Origin: CAZLYK01 sp964563495
GTDB taxonomy: Bacteria > Acidobacteriota > Blastocatellia > RBC074
DNA length: 16,615 nucleotides
Direction: 5' to 3'
Assembly: GCA_964563495.1 (NCBI GenBank)
Contig: CAZLYK010000124.1
Location: 1-16,615, forward strand
The notes under the pieces are model-generated. The model was not told the origin of the DNA. It worked only from the letters and a program-made list of their open reading frames with translations, and made no database searches. The translations under genes and the position numbers were made by a program. Position 1 is the first letter of the stretch. Each line of letters starts with the position of its first letter. Shown piece after piece: positions 1 through 6,723 of the stretch.

Positions 1-42
1 TCTTGTCAAATCCTGCATCGATCTTGTCGATCCTGTCTATTC
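1..42 (-). repeat. One arm of CAGGAT-type palindromic repeat
   Basis: Read on the minus strand, this is GAATAGACAGGATCGACAAG followed by a GCAGGATTTGACAAGA-like end. It matches the arms of the repeats at 4380-4466 and 13959-14089. The partner arm would lie to the left, outside the window. The TAG at 37-39 is the stop codon of the NB-ARC/TPR gene, and 40-42 is its last codon (Glu), so the element overlaps the coding end. The middle of this copy (GATCGATGC in place of GATTTTTGC) differs from the other two loci. Confidence 0.8.
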
Positions 43-2898
43 CCACTGATCGAGTTGCAGCTTCACGCTCCGAGCCTGCGGGTGATCGGCGGCCTCGAAG
101 AGTTTGAGAGCCGTTTCGGCGTGGACCACGGCCTGTTCGCGATCGCCTTGTTTGTCGAAGACGAGCGCCAGATTGAAGAGCGCATTCCCCTGTCCCTGTA
201 TGTCGCCGGTCTGACTGGTGATCTCGAAAGCCTGCTGCAGCAGATCGATGGCGCGATCGAGGTCGCCGGCTGCAGAGACGGCCTCGCCCAGATTGATCAG
301 CGCCTGGCTTTGAGACCGGCGATCGCCGATCTCCGAGGCCAGATTCAACTGCTGGTCCAGGAATTGCGCGGCGACATCGATATCGCCCCTCAGGTAATAG
401 TCGACGCCGAGTCCGCCGAGGGCGTTGGCTTCGTTGCGCCGATCGACGATCTCGCGTGCGATCGAGAGCGCGTGTTCGTGGAGCTCGATCGCCTGCTGGT
501 GATCGCCGAGGCTGGCGTAGGCGCCGCCGAGGTTGCTGAGCGCGCTGGCCTCGCCGCGCCGGTCGCCGATCTCGCGCGTGATCGCCAGTTGCTGGTTGAG
601 CAGTCTGATCGATCGTCTCGCTTCGCCGAGGGCATAATACGCGGCGCCCAGACCGCCGAGCGCCACGCTCTCGTTGCGACGGTCGCCGATCTCGCGCGCG
701 ATCCGCAATTGCTGATCAAAGAGGACTGTCGAGGTCCGCGGCTCTCCCAGAGCGAAATGCGTCACCCCCAGGTTCCCGAGCGCAATCGCCTCGACCCGCT
801 GGTCCTTGATCAGACGTGAGATCTCCAGCGCCTCTTCGTGATTTTGACGGGCCTCGACCAGAGCGCCTCCGATGTAGTTCGCGGAGCCGAGACCGATCAG
901 GGCGTCGGCTTCGCCGCGCCGGTCATTGATGCTGCGGGAGAGTTCGAGCGCCTGCTCATAAAAGCCGATCCCGTGGTTGACTTCGCTCATGTCCAGATAA
1001 GAATCGCCGAGCGCAATCAAGTGCCGGCCGGCGGCTTTGCGCCGGCGCAGCATCTTCGCCGCATTCAACGCGGCTTCGCTCCAGCGAATCCGCTCGCGCG
1101 GGTGCTGTCTCAGGTCGAGCACGTACTTGCCCGCGTCCGGGTATGAGTTGCAGAGCTCGCAAGCCGCGCGATCCTCGACCGGCCGCGTGGCTGCCCAGAC
1201 CTGCCCGGCCTGGATGTTGTGCCATTCCAGATCGACCAGATCCAGCCCCTGCTTGAGGTACTTTCCGCCCTGCTCATAAAGCGCATCGGCCTCGTGCAGA
1301 ACGCTTTGATAATGCGCCGAATAACGATGTTTCGCGGCGATCCGCTCTTCCTCGGCCAGATGCGTGTCGGCGAAATGACTCATCAGGTCGTGCAGCCGGA
1401 ACCGGCCCGTCGCCCGATTGCGCTCGACCAGGCTGTAGGCCATCAACAGATCGAGCGCCACGCCGGCGCGATCCGGGTTGATCCGCCAGACTGCGGCGGC
1501 GGCGTTGATATCGAAGGTGTCGGAGAAGGCCGCCAGTGAGCGCCAGAGTTTCTGCAGGTTCGGGTTGAGCAGATCGAAACTCGTCGCCAGCACTGCTTCG
1601 ATCGGTCTGGGCGGTTTCTCCCGGTTGTGCAATTGATTGAGTTTCAGCGCGTAATCCTCGACGCTCAAATCCGGGTGCTGCGTCAGCGTGCTCGCCGCCA
1701 GGCGCAAAGCCAACGGCAGGCGCCCGCAAAGATCCGCAATCAGGTCGGCCTGATCGCCGATCTGGGGGACGATGCGAACGATCAGTTCACGCGCCTCTGA
1801 ATGTGAGAGGCTGTCGATCCGGCTGGCGAACAGCCCCGGCAAGGCGATGTATTGTCGCGAGGTAACGATCGAGAGACAGTTCTCCGGCGGCAGCAGCGGA
1901 GCCGCCTGCTGGGCGTTGACCGCATTATCCAGGAGGAGCAAGACCCGCTTTCCTCTGAGCACGTGCCGGTAGAGGAGGCTCAGATCGGCCTCGTTCTCGG
2001 GCAGGCGCGCGGTCGGCAAAAATGCGCGGATGATCTGAGCTTGAGCCTCGGCGATCGGCAGCGGCAGCGGCCGTGACCCCTTTAAATCGATATAGATCTG
2101 CGCATCGGGGTAATGCGGCGCCAACTGGTTCGCCAGCCTGACCGCGAGCGTGGTCTTGCCGACGCCCCCCAGCCCCTGCAGACCCAGAATTTTGATCTCG
2201 GGGTTTGATCGCGCGGCGAAGAGCTCGGCCAGCTCGAATGAACGGCCGGCAAACTCCGGTAACGGCGGCGGAAGCTGATGAAGCAGATCCAGCCCCGGAT
2301 TTTCCGGCCTCTGTGAAAGCTTGCCGGCAAATCCATGTGAAGATCCCAGATCGCCAAAATCCTCAAAAGGATCGACCTTGAGTCTTGCCGTCACACGCGG
2401 CGGCGCTGCAGCCGGGACTGCCCCGGTCAGGGCGACGGCCGGCCGGCCGGCAACAACCTGCTCCGGCTCCAGTTTGAAGGCCACGCCGGCCAAACCATCT
2501 CGCAGACCATCGCCGGCCGGCTCGGTTTCAGGCTCCGAAGGATAAAGGAGCGCAGGCGATTCACCCGCGGTTATGCTGATCAAACCACGCCGGCGAGACA
2601 CCGGCACTCCCTGAGCGTCGTGGCCGATCAGAAATTCGTCGCTCCATTGCTCGGCTTCATCGACCAGTCTCTTTGCTTGTGGATAACCGCTGCGCGCCTG
2701 CCGCCTTAATAGAAACACGATCCCAGCAACCGACGCCGCCAGGATTGTGATCATCGCCGGTGTCATGCGCACCAGCGGTTGGATGATTTCGCCCTCGACC
2801 CCAGCCAATCCCATCACCGGCAACAACCATCTTGAAACAAGCATCAACAACGCTCCCACGGCAACTGATGCAAGTATGATCGTCGTCCATCTTCTCAT
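37..2898 (-). CDS. Membrane-anchored STAND ATPase: NB-ARC domain plus TPR repeats
   Basis: This is a signal-transduction ATPase of the AP-ATPase/NB-ARC type. Numbered from the ATG at 2898 (953 aa), two hydrophobic helices (about 4-30 and 49-66) anchor the N-terminus, followed by a Pro/Ala-rich linker. The nucleotide-binding core shows a P-loop GLGGVGKTT (about 242-250), Walker B LLLLD (320-324), the sensor-like SIVTSR (343-348), GRLPLAL (about 392-398) and an MHD-like LHD (502-504). From about 619 on there are roughly eight 40-residue TPR units with the recurring phrase EIGDRR and the pattern ALxxLGxxxxxxG. In family members ATP/ADP exchange drives oligomerisation and the TPRs sense a ligand; the ligand here is unknown. 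There is no recognisable effector domain (nuclease, protease, TIR), so a regulatory role is as likely as defence. The start is uncertain: the frame stays open to a TTG at 2994 (985 aa) preceded by GGAGAAAGG, with another ATG at 2958. I chose 2898 because Met-Arg-Arg then leads directly into the first membrane helix. The last codon and stop lie in a repeat. Confidence 0.9.
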   Translation of the reverse strand: MRRWTTIILASVAVGALLMLVSRWLLPVMGLAGVEGEIIQPLVRMTPAMITILAASVAGIVFLLRRQARSGYPQAKRLVDEAEQWSDEFLIGHDAQGVPVSRRRGLISITAGESPALLYPSEPETEPAGDGLRDGLAGVAFKLEPEQVVAGRPAVALTGAVPAAAPPRVTARLKVDPFEDFGDLGSSHGFAGKLSQRPENPGLDLLHQLPPPLPEFAGRSFELAELFAARSNPEIKILGLQGLGGVGKTTLAVRLANQLAPHYPDAQIYIDLKGSRPLPLPIAEAQAQIIRAFLPTARLPENEADLSLLYRHVLRGKRVLLLLDNAVNAQQAAPLLPPENCLSIVTSRQYIALPGLFASRIDSLSHSEARELIVRIVPQIGDQADLIADLCGRLPLALRLAASTLTQHPDLSVEDYALKLNQLHNREKPPRPIEAVLATSFDLLNPNLQKLWRSLAAFSDTFDINAAAAVWRINPDRAGVALDLLMAYSLVERNRATGRFRLHDLMSHFADTHLAEEERIAAKHRYSAHYQSVLHEADALYEQGGKYLKQGLDLVDLEWHNIQAGQVWAATRPVEDRAACELCNSYPDAGKYVLDLRQHPRERIRWSEAALNAAKMLRRRKAAGRHLIALGDSYLDMSEVNHGIGFYEQALELSRSINDRRGEADALIGLGSANYIGGALVEARQNHEEALEISRLIKDQRVEAIALGNLGVTHFALGEPRTSTVLFDQQLRIAREIGDRRNESVALGGLGAAYYALGEARRSIRLLNQQLAITREIGDRRGEASALSNLGGAYASLGDHQQAIELHEHALSIAREIVDRRNEANALGGLGVDYYLRGDIDVAAQFLDQQLNLASEIGDRRSQSQALINLGEAVSAAGDLDRAIDLLQQAFEITSQTGDIQGQGNALFNLALVFDKQGDREQAVVHAETALKLFEAADHPQARSVKLQLDQWE

Positions 2899-3100
2899 AA
2901 TTTGTCCCGTGGCGGCCGTACGCTCGGCGGAAAGAAGCCCTTCGAGGCCCCCGGTCATCCAGACCGGAACGGCTCCCCACTCGCCACGCCGCAAGACCGC
3001 GACCTTTCTCCAGTTGTGAATGAGCTTACGCCAAACCCTGGCTGCGATTCGACGTCAGAGAATGACGAACCACGGGGCGCACTTCGTCATATTGTGTGCT

Positions 3101-3124
3101 GGGGTCGTGTGGGGTCGATTGGGG
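3101..3124 (+). repeat. Three GGGG runs at exact 10-bp spacing
   Basis: GGGGTCGTGT, GGGGTCGATT and GGGGACTAAA lie in tandem, so GGGG recurs at 3101, 3111 and 3121, one helical turn apart. A fourth GGGG lies at 3074-3077. They sit in the 138-235 bp gap between the YbdK gene and the NB-ARC gene, next to an 8-bp inverted repeat (ATGACGAA 3062-3069 with TTCGTCAT 3083-3090). The stretch could be a protein-binding site or a weak G-quadruplex upstream of the NB-ARC gene. No function is shown. Confidence 0.35.
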
Positions 3125-3133
3125 ACTAAAGAC

Positions 3134-4243
3134 TTATAATACGCCTTCAAGCGTCTCTTTCATTATTAGATCAACAACGGCGCGCAGGTCTCCGGTTTCC
3201 TGATAGACACGTAATTGCCGATCTGCGCTCGTGCCCTCTTCGAGGATTTTGTAAACATAACTGATCTCTTCGCGGCTGCCAAGCTCGTCGACGACATCGT
3301 CGACGAATTCGAGCAACTCCTGAATCAGCTCGCGGGTCGGGACTTCCTTGCGTTTGCCGAAATCGATCAGCTTGCCGTCCAGCCCGTAACGCGCCGCGCG
3401 CCACTTATTTTCCTCGATTAATGCCCGGCGATAAAGCCTGAAACCCAGATTTTGGCGATAAAGTTTGTAGAGCTTGGCGGTGATCGCCTGGAAGAGCGCG
3501 GCGATGGCGATCGTCTCATCGACCTTCGAGGGGATATCGCAGACGCGGTATTCGAGCGTCGGGAAGAACGGATGCGGGCGGACATCCCACCAGATCTTCT
3601 TGCCGTTATCGATGCAGCCGGTCTTGATCAGCAGGTTGACGAAGTTGTCGAACTCGCTCGCCGAGTTGAAATATTCCGGGATGCCGGTCCGCGGGAACTG
3701 CTTGAAGACCTCGTAACGATAGCTCTTCATCCCGGTGTTGCGGCCGATCCAGAAGGGCGAGCTGGTCGAGAGGGCATAGACGTGCGGGAGCATATAACGC
3801 GCCGCGTTCATGATCGCGATCGCCGCCTCGCGATCGGCCACCCCAACGTGGACGTGCATGCCGAAGATGAGCAGCGCGCGCGCCGAGTGCTGCATCTCCT
3901 CGATCAGCTGAAAATAGCGCTCGTTCTCGGTGATCCGCTGATCCGCCCAGTGGGAAATCGGGTGGGTCGAAGCCGCGACAAAAGCCAGCCCCTTGCGATG
4001 CGCCAGATCGGCGATCCCGCGCCGCAGCTTGATCACATCGGCCTTAGCTTCCTTGACGTCCCGGCAGATCCCCGTCCCGACCTCGATCATCGATTGGTGC
4101 ATCTCCGGTTTGACCTGCTCCCCGAGCAGCATCTTTCCCTCTTCCAAAATCTCGTCGACCCGCGACCTCAGCTCGCGCGTCTGCGGATCTATGATCTGAA
4201 ACTCCTCCTCGATGCCAATCGTGAACTCGTTGTCAAAAGGCAT
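3134..4243 (-). CDS. ybdK: YbdK-family carboxylate-amine ligase (GCS2 family)
   Basis: This enzyme belongs to the glutamate-cysteine ligase 2 (GCS2) family. Such enzymes use ATP to activate a carboxylate and join it to an amine, and E. coli YbdK has weak glutamate-cysteine ligase activity. At 369 aa it is close to the family's usual length. Visible motifs are GIEEEF (10-15) near the N-terminus, GMHVHVGV (128-135) in the active-site strand, a WWDVRPHP stretch (218-225) running into LEYRVCD (230-236), and EENKWRAARYG (277-287). The ATG at 4243 is preceded by CGGAG six bases upstream. The gene lies 218 bp downstream of an ATP-grasp ligase gene on the same strand, but a strong terminator-like palindrome separates them, so it probably has its own promoter. 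Pairing with an ATP-grasp enzyme recalls the two ligases of glutathione synthesis. The real substrates cannot be read from the sequence. Confidence 0.93.
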   Translation of the reverse strand: MPFDNEFTIGIEEEFQIIDPQTRELRSRVDEILEEGKMLLGEQVKPEMHQSMIEVGTGICRDVKEAKADVIKLRRGIADLAHRKGLAFVAASTHPISHWADQRITENERYFQLIEEMQHSARALLIFGMHVHVGVADREAAIAIMNAARYMLPHVYALSTSSPFWIGRNTGMKSYRYEVFKQFPRTGIPEYFNSASEFDNFVNLLIKTGCIDNGKKIWWDVRPHPFFPTLEYRVCDIPSKVDETIAIAALFQAITAKLYKLYRQNLGFRLYRRALIEENKWRAARYGLDGKLIDFGKRKEVPTRELIQELLEFVDDVVDELGSREEISYVYKILEEGTSADRQLRVYQETGDLRAVVDLIMKETLEGVL

Positions 4244-4370
4244 GGGCTCTCCGGGGTCAGGTCTTGTCTCTCGATTGATAGATATTTTGTTTGGACTGGA
4301 TCATTGAACAAAGCACATGAAAGAAGCAAAGGCAGGCAAATGGTAAGGCTTTTGCCTAAGTGAAGCAAGG

Positions 4371-4466
4371 AAAAAAATTAATAGACAGGATCGACGGGAT
4401 TTTTGCAGGATTTGACAAGATTATCTCTTGTCAAATCCTGCAAAAATCCCGTCGATCCTGTCTATT
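4371..4466 (-). terminator. Intrinsic terminator of the ATP-grasp gene
   Basis: On the minus strand the gene's stop codon is followed by a 41-bp stem with a 5-nt loop (4421-4425). Two A residues come next and then seven T residues (complement of 4371-4377). A very stable hairpin followed by a U tract is the classical intrinsic terminator design. It lies between the ATP-grasp and YbdK genes and would largely uncouple them. Confidence 0.75.
4380..4466. repeat. Perfect CAGGAT palindromic repeat, 41-bp arms
   Basis: Positions 4380-4420 and 4426-4466 are exact reverse complements around the loop TTATC. Each arm reads AATAGACAGGATCGACGGGA, continuing TTTTTGCAGGATTTGACAAGA. CAGGA-like boxes start at 4386, 4395, 4406 and 4416 (spacing 9, 11, 10). 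The right arm contains the stop codon TAG (4462-4464) and last codon GAA (4465-4467) of the ATP-grasp gene. No target-site duplication is visible beside it. Confidence 0.92.
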
Positions 4467-5604
4467 CCTTCTTCGAGCTCCTGGTCGATTTTGTCGAGCG
4501 GGTGGATTTGGTCGTCCTGGCCGACTCGGAGGTCGCCTTGCGCGCACGCTTCGGCTTGATCGGTTCGGTGATCGTATCGATCACTTCGGAGAGCACATCC
4601 GAGGCCTTCTGCGCCATCTGCTCTACACCCGCCACCAGATCGTGAGCCAGATCGCCGGCGACTTCGGGAAGATCCTGCCCCCCGGACTGATTGAGCCACC
4701 TATTCCACCGATGATAACGCAGCGTCGGCGTCCCGTTGATCGCGTAATCGACCAGCATATTGGCGACCACATTCGTGATCCAGTTGAAATACGGCTCGGT
4801 CACCGACCAGATGTCGGCGTCCGGCGCCGGATTGGTAAAGTCGATCACGTAGGGGACGCCGTCCTTGATCGCGAATTCAACGGTGTTGAGGTCATAACCG
4901 AGCACTTCGTTGATCAGGATGGTGTCGCGCACGATCCGGTCTTCGAGTTCGGACGGGAGCGGGTTCTCCTCCTTCGGCAAATAGCGGCGATTTTGAGGAT
5001 CGTAAGGCATGACCAGCACGTGCTTGCGGGCGACACAGTAGCAGCGTACATAGGCGGTGAAATCTATGAATTCCTGGATCGTCATGGCCAGCGTTCCGGT
5101 CCGGTCATAATCAGACCAGAGCTCCTCTTTCGAATGGATTTTATAAACGTCCTTCCATCCGCCGCCGTCGTGTGGCTTGAGGATCGCCGGCATTCCCACG
5201 TGTTCGATGATTCCATCCCAGTCGAGCGGAAAGATCAAATTGCGGAGCGAGGCATCGGTCACACCCGGCTTGTAGGATTTCTGTGGCAGAAGAACCGTCT
5301 TGGGAACCGCGACTCCCAACTTGGTCGCGAGCGAGTATCCGAAGAACTTCTCGTCCGCCGACCACCAGAAAGGATTATTGACGACAATCGTGCCGTTGAG
5401 GACGGCGTTTTTCAGATACGACCGGTAAAACGGGATTTCGTGCGAAATCCGGTCGAAGATCAGACGATAATCGTTGCCTTCCCCCATCTTGACGCCGCCA
5501 ATTTCGACGTATTCGGCCGTCACTCCCGCGTCCATCCCGTTGATCTTCTCGATCAGCGCCGGCGGAAAAGTGTTCTCCATCCCAACCAGTAATCCGATTT
5601 TCAT
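4462..5604 (-). CDS. ATP-grasp ligase with basic Lys/Ser/Thr tail
   Basis: This 380-aa protein has an ATP-grasp fold, as in RimK, glutathione synthetase and D-Ala-D-Ala ligase, which form acyl-phosphate intermediates and join a carboxylate to an amine or thiol. The N-terminal alpha/beta part starts MKIGLLVGMENTFP. ATP-binding elements are PAILKPHDGGGWKDV (139-153, with Lys143), the IQEFI hinge (176-180), and the metal-binding end TVEFAI (241-246) with VIDFTNPAPDAD (253-264: Asp255, Asn258). After the domain comes a predicted amphipathic helix (about 312-346) and then a tail of about 30 residues made almost wholly of Lys, Arg, Ser, Thr and Ala, with TKST/TRST repeats, ending SSKKE. That tail is unusual for the family. 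The ATG at 5604 has the Shine-Dalgarno stretch GAGGAGAAAGGGAG. A 14-bp hairpin lies just upstream. A YbdK-type ligase gene follows on the same strand, suggesting a shared pathway. The substrate is unknown. Confidence 0.88.
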   Translation of the reverse strand: MKIGLLVGMENTFPPALIEKINGMDAGVTAEYVEIGGVKMGEGNDYRLIFDRISHEIPFYRSYLKNAVLNGTIVVNNPFWWSADEKFFGYSLATKLGVAVPKTVLLPQKSYKPGVTDASLRNLIFPLDWDGIIEHVGMPAILKPHDGGGWKDVYKIHSKEELWSDYDRTGTLAMTIQEFIDFTAYVRCYCVARKHVLVMPYDPQNRRYLPKEENPLPSELEDRIVRDTILINEVLGYDLNTVEFAIKDGVPYVIDFTNPAPDADIWSVTEPYFNWITNVVANMLVDYAINGTPTLRYHRWNRWLNQSGGQDLPEVAGDLAHDLVAGVEQMAQKASDVLSEVIDTITEPIKPKRARKATSESARTTKSTRSTKSTRSSKKE

Positions 5605-5624
5605 GATTGACTCCCTTTCTCCTC

Positions 5625-5664
5625 TGCCGTTACTCCCGAGCGCAAGCGCCCGGGAGTAACGGCA
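5625..5664 (-). promoter_or_regulatory. Stable leader hairpin before the ATP-grasp gene
   Basis: TGCCGTTACTCCCG (5625-5638) pairs exactly with 5651-5664. Inside it, GCGC/GCGC (5640-5643 with 5646-5649) extends the stem. The one interruption is A5639 opposite C5650 on the plus strand, which becomes a U-G wobble in minus-strand RNA. The stem ends directly before the Shine-Dalgarno region of the ATP-grasp gene. It may control translation, stabilise the mRNA 5' end, or be a copy of a REP-like repeat. No U tract follows, so a terminator is unlikely. Confidence 0.65.
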
Positions 5665-5710
5665 ATCGTTTCCGGACGTCGCTCGTGTCGTGAACGACTC
5701 CTCGGTAAAT

Positions 5711-5737
5711 GTCCGACAAGCCGGCAGCCTGTCGGAC
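5711..5737 (-). promoter_or_regulatory. Second inverted repeat in the ATP-grasp upstream region
   Basis: GTCCGACA (5711-5718) pairs with TGTCGGAC (5730-5737). The stem continues past one A-C opposition (5719/5729), which is a U-G wobble on the minus strand, to GC/GC around a 5-nt loop. To its right, 5750-5802 is GC-rich with short nested inverted repeats (GGGCG/CGCCC and CCCCTC/GAGGGG). The latter looks like generic repeated intergenic filler. Function is unknown; it could belong to a long leader of the leftward gene. Confidence 0.45.
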
Positions 5738-5871
5738 GGACTTTGTCAGATGCGGGCGGGACGCCCACCCTCCCATCCCCTCCGGCACACTTCGGCGAGG
5801 GGGCTGGCAGTATCGATAGACAGTGAGTTATTATTTAGCGAAATTAAATTGTGAAGTGTAGTTTTTGGACT

Positions 5872-5877
5872 GGAAGG
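5872..5877 (+). promoter_or_regulatory. Ribosome binding site deciding the start at 5889
   Basis: GGAAGG lies 11 nt before the ATG at 5889. The reading frame is open upstream to a TTG at 5865, but that start would overlap this site and has no purine-rich site of its own. The signal-peptide layout also fits the ATG. Confidence 0.6.
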
Positions 5878-5888
5878 TGTCAACTCAA

Positions 5889-6716
5889 ATGGCTCTTAAG
5901 AAATTGCCCGGTTTTTCGCGTTATCCATTCCTCACCCTCATTACGATCGGCCTCGGTTTGACATGTTTGTCGCTCGGGGCGACAAACATGAGGGCTGACA
6001 AGAATCCGCGCCCCGAGGAAGTGGTTGAGAGAGCGATCCTGGCCTATGGCACCCGCGCCGCCGTCTATGGCGTGCAGCGCAACGGGACCCTGCGTGCGCT
6101 GGTTAAGCTGATCACCCCCGATGGAGTTCGTGAAGGCAAATCCACGACCAAGTTCATTCGCAAACAGAAGCTGGACGAGGATCTGCTCTTGATCGAGCTC
6201 GAACTCCCCGAAATCAGGTATCAGATCGGTTTCGACGGAAAGAATGTCTGGAGCATCCACGACGGCGAGATCAAGACGCCCACGCCGCAGGAGGTCAAAT
6301 CCTTCCGCTCCGCGCACGACCACAGCTACGAAGCATTGCTTCGTTACAAAGAGAATGAATCGAAATTGGAATACGCCGGGAAAAACCGGCTCGGCACTCT
6401 GGATCTGGACATCATCGACATGGTTTCAACCAAGGGCGTTCGCACCCGATACGAAATCAGCCGCCGCACCGGCCATATCATCTATCTGAGCTACGAGGAG
6501 AAGAACGAAACCACCGAGGAGGCCTCAAAGTACCGTCTCTATTTCAAAGATTTCCGGTGGATTCAAAACTCGCTCATCCCTTATGAAACTCAGGTCTTTC
6601 AAAACGGCAAGCTGGTCGAGGAGAGAAAAATCGTTGAATCGGCCTTCAATGTCCAGCTCGAAGAGAAGGCGTTTACAGCCGAGAGCGCCAACAAACCCAT
6701 TGCCTCCACGCCGTAA
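5889..6716 (+). CDS. Secreted protein, possibly LolA/LolB-like fold
   Basis: This 275-aa exported protein has a signal peptide: basic MALKK, then a hydrophobic core (about 13-31), with likely cleavage near residue 31 or 36. The only Cys there follows Thr, so a lipobox is unlikely. The mature part begins with an amphipathic helix (RPEEVVERAILAYG) and continues as alternating beta-strand segments, including QIGFDGKNVWSIHDGE and LEYAGKNRLGTLDLDIID. That order (helix, question-mark-like beta sheet, GxDGxxxW turn) resembles outer-membrane lipoprotein carrier-like proteins of the LolA/LolB superfamily, which bind lipid or lipoprotein. I do not recognise a specific family, so this is a fold-level guess. 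It stands alone on the plus strand and converges with the BON protein gene with only 7 bp between the stop codons. Confidence 0.75.
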   Translation: MALKKLPGFSRYPFLTLITIGLGLTCLSLGATNMRADKNPRPEEVVERAILAYGTRAAVYGVQRNGTLRALVKLITPDGVREGKSTTKFIRKQKLDEDLLLIELELPEIRYQIGFDGKNVWSIHDGEIKTPTPQEVKSFRSAHDHSYEALLRYKENESKLEYAGKNRLGTLDLDIIDMVSTKGVRTRYEISRRTGHIIYLSYEEKNETTEEASKYRLYFKDFRWIQNSLIPYETQVFQNGKLVEERKIVESAFNVQLEEKAFTAESANKPIASTP

Positions 6717-6723
6717 CCCCTGC

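Noticed and set aside
55..819. Long open frame opposite the TPR-coding region (254 aa)
   Set aside because: It mirrors the 40-residue TPR periodicity of the leftward gene and shows repeated low-complexity phrases; the opposite frame has clear NB-ARC/TPR motifs.
4380..4466. CRISPR array or MITE
   Set aside because: There are only two inverted arms per locus and no regular spacers, so it is not CRISPR. No target-site duplication or transposase supports a MITE, although a fold-back origin stays open.
3452..5592. Long plus-strand open frames (303 and 410 aa) over the two ligase genes
   Set aside because: They are antisense to genes with clear GCS2 and ATP-grasp motifs, have no Shine-Dalgarno support, and arise from GC-rich codon bias.
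37..5604. Antiviral defence island built on the NB-ARC protein
   Set aside because: No nuclease, protease, TIR or mobile-element genes are nearby, and its neighbours look metabolic; the idea is not supported by this window.
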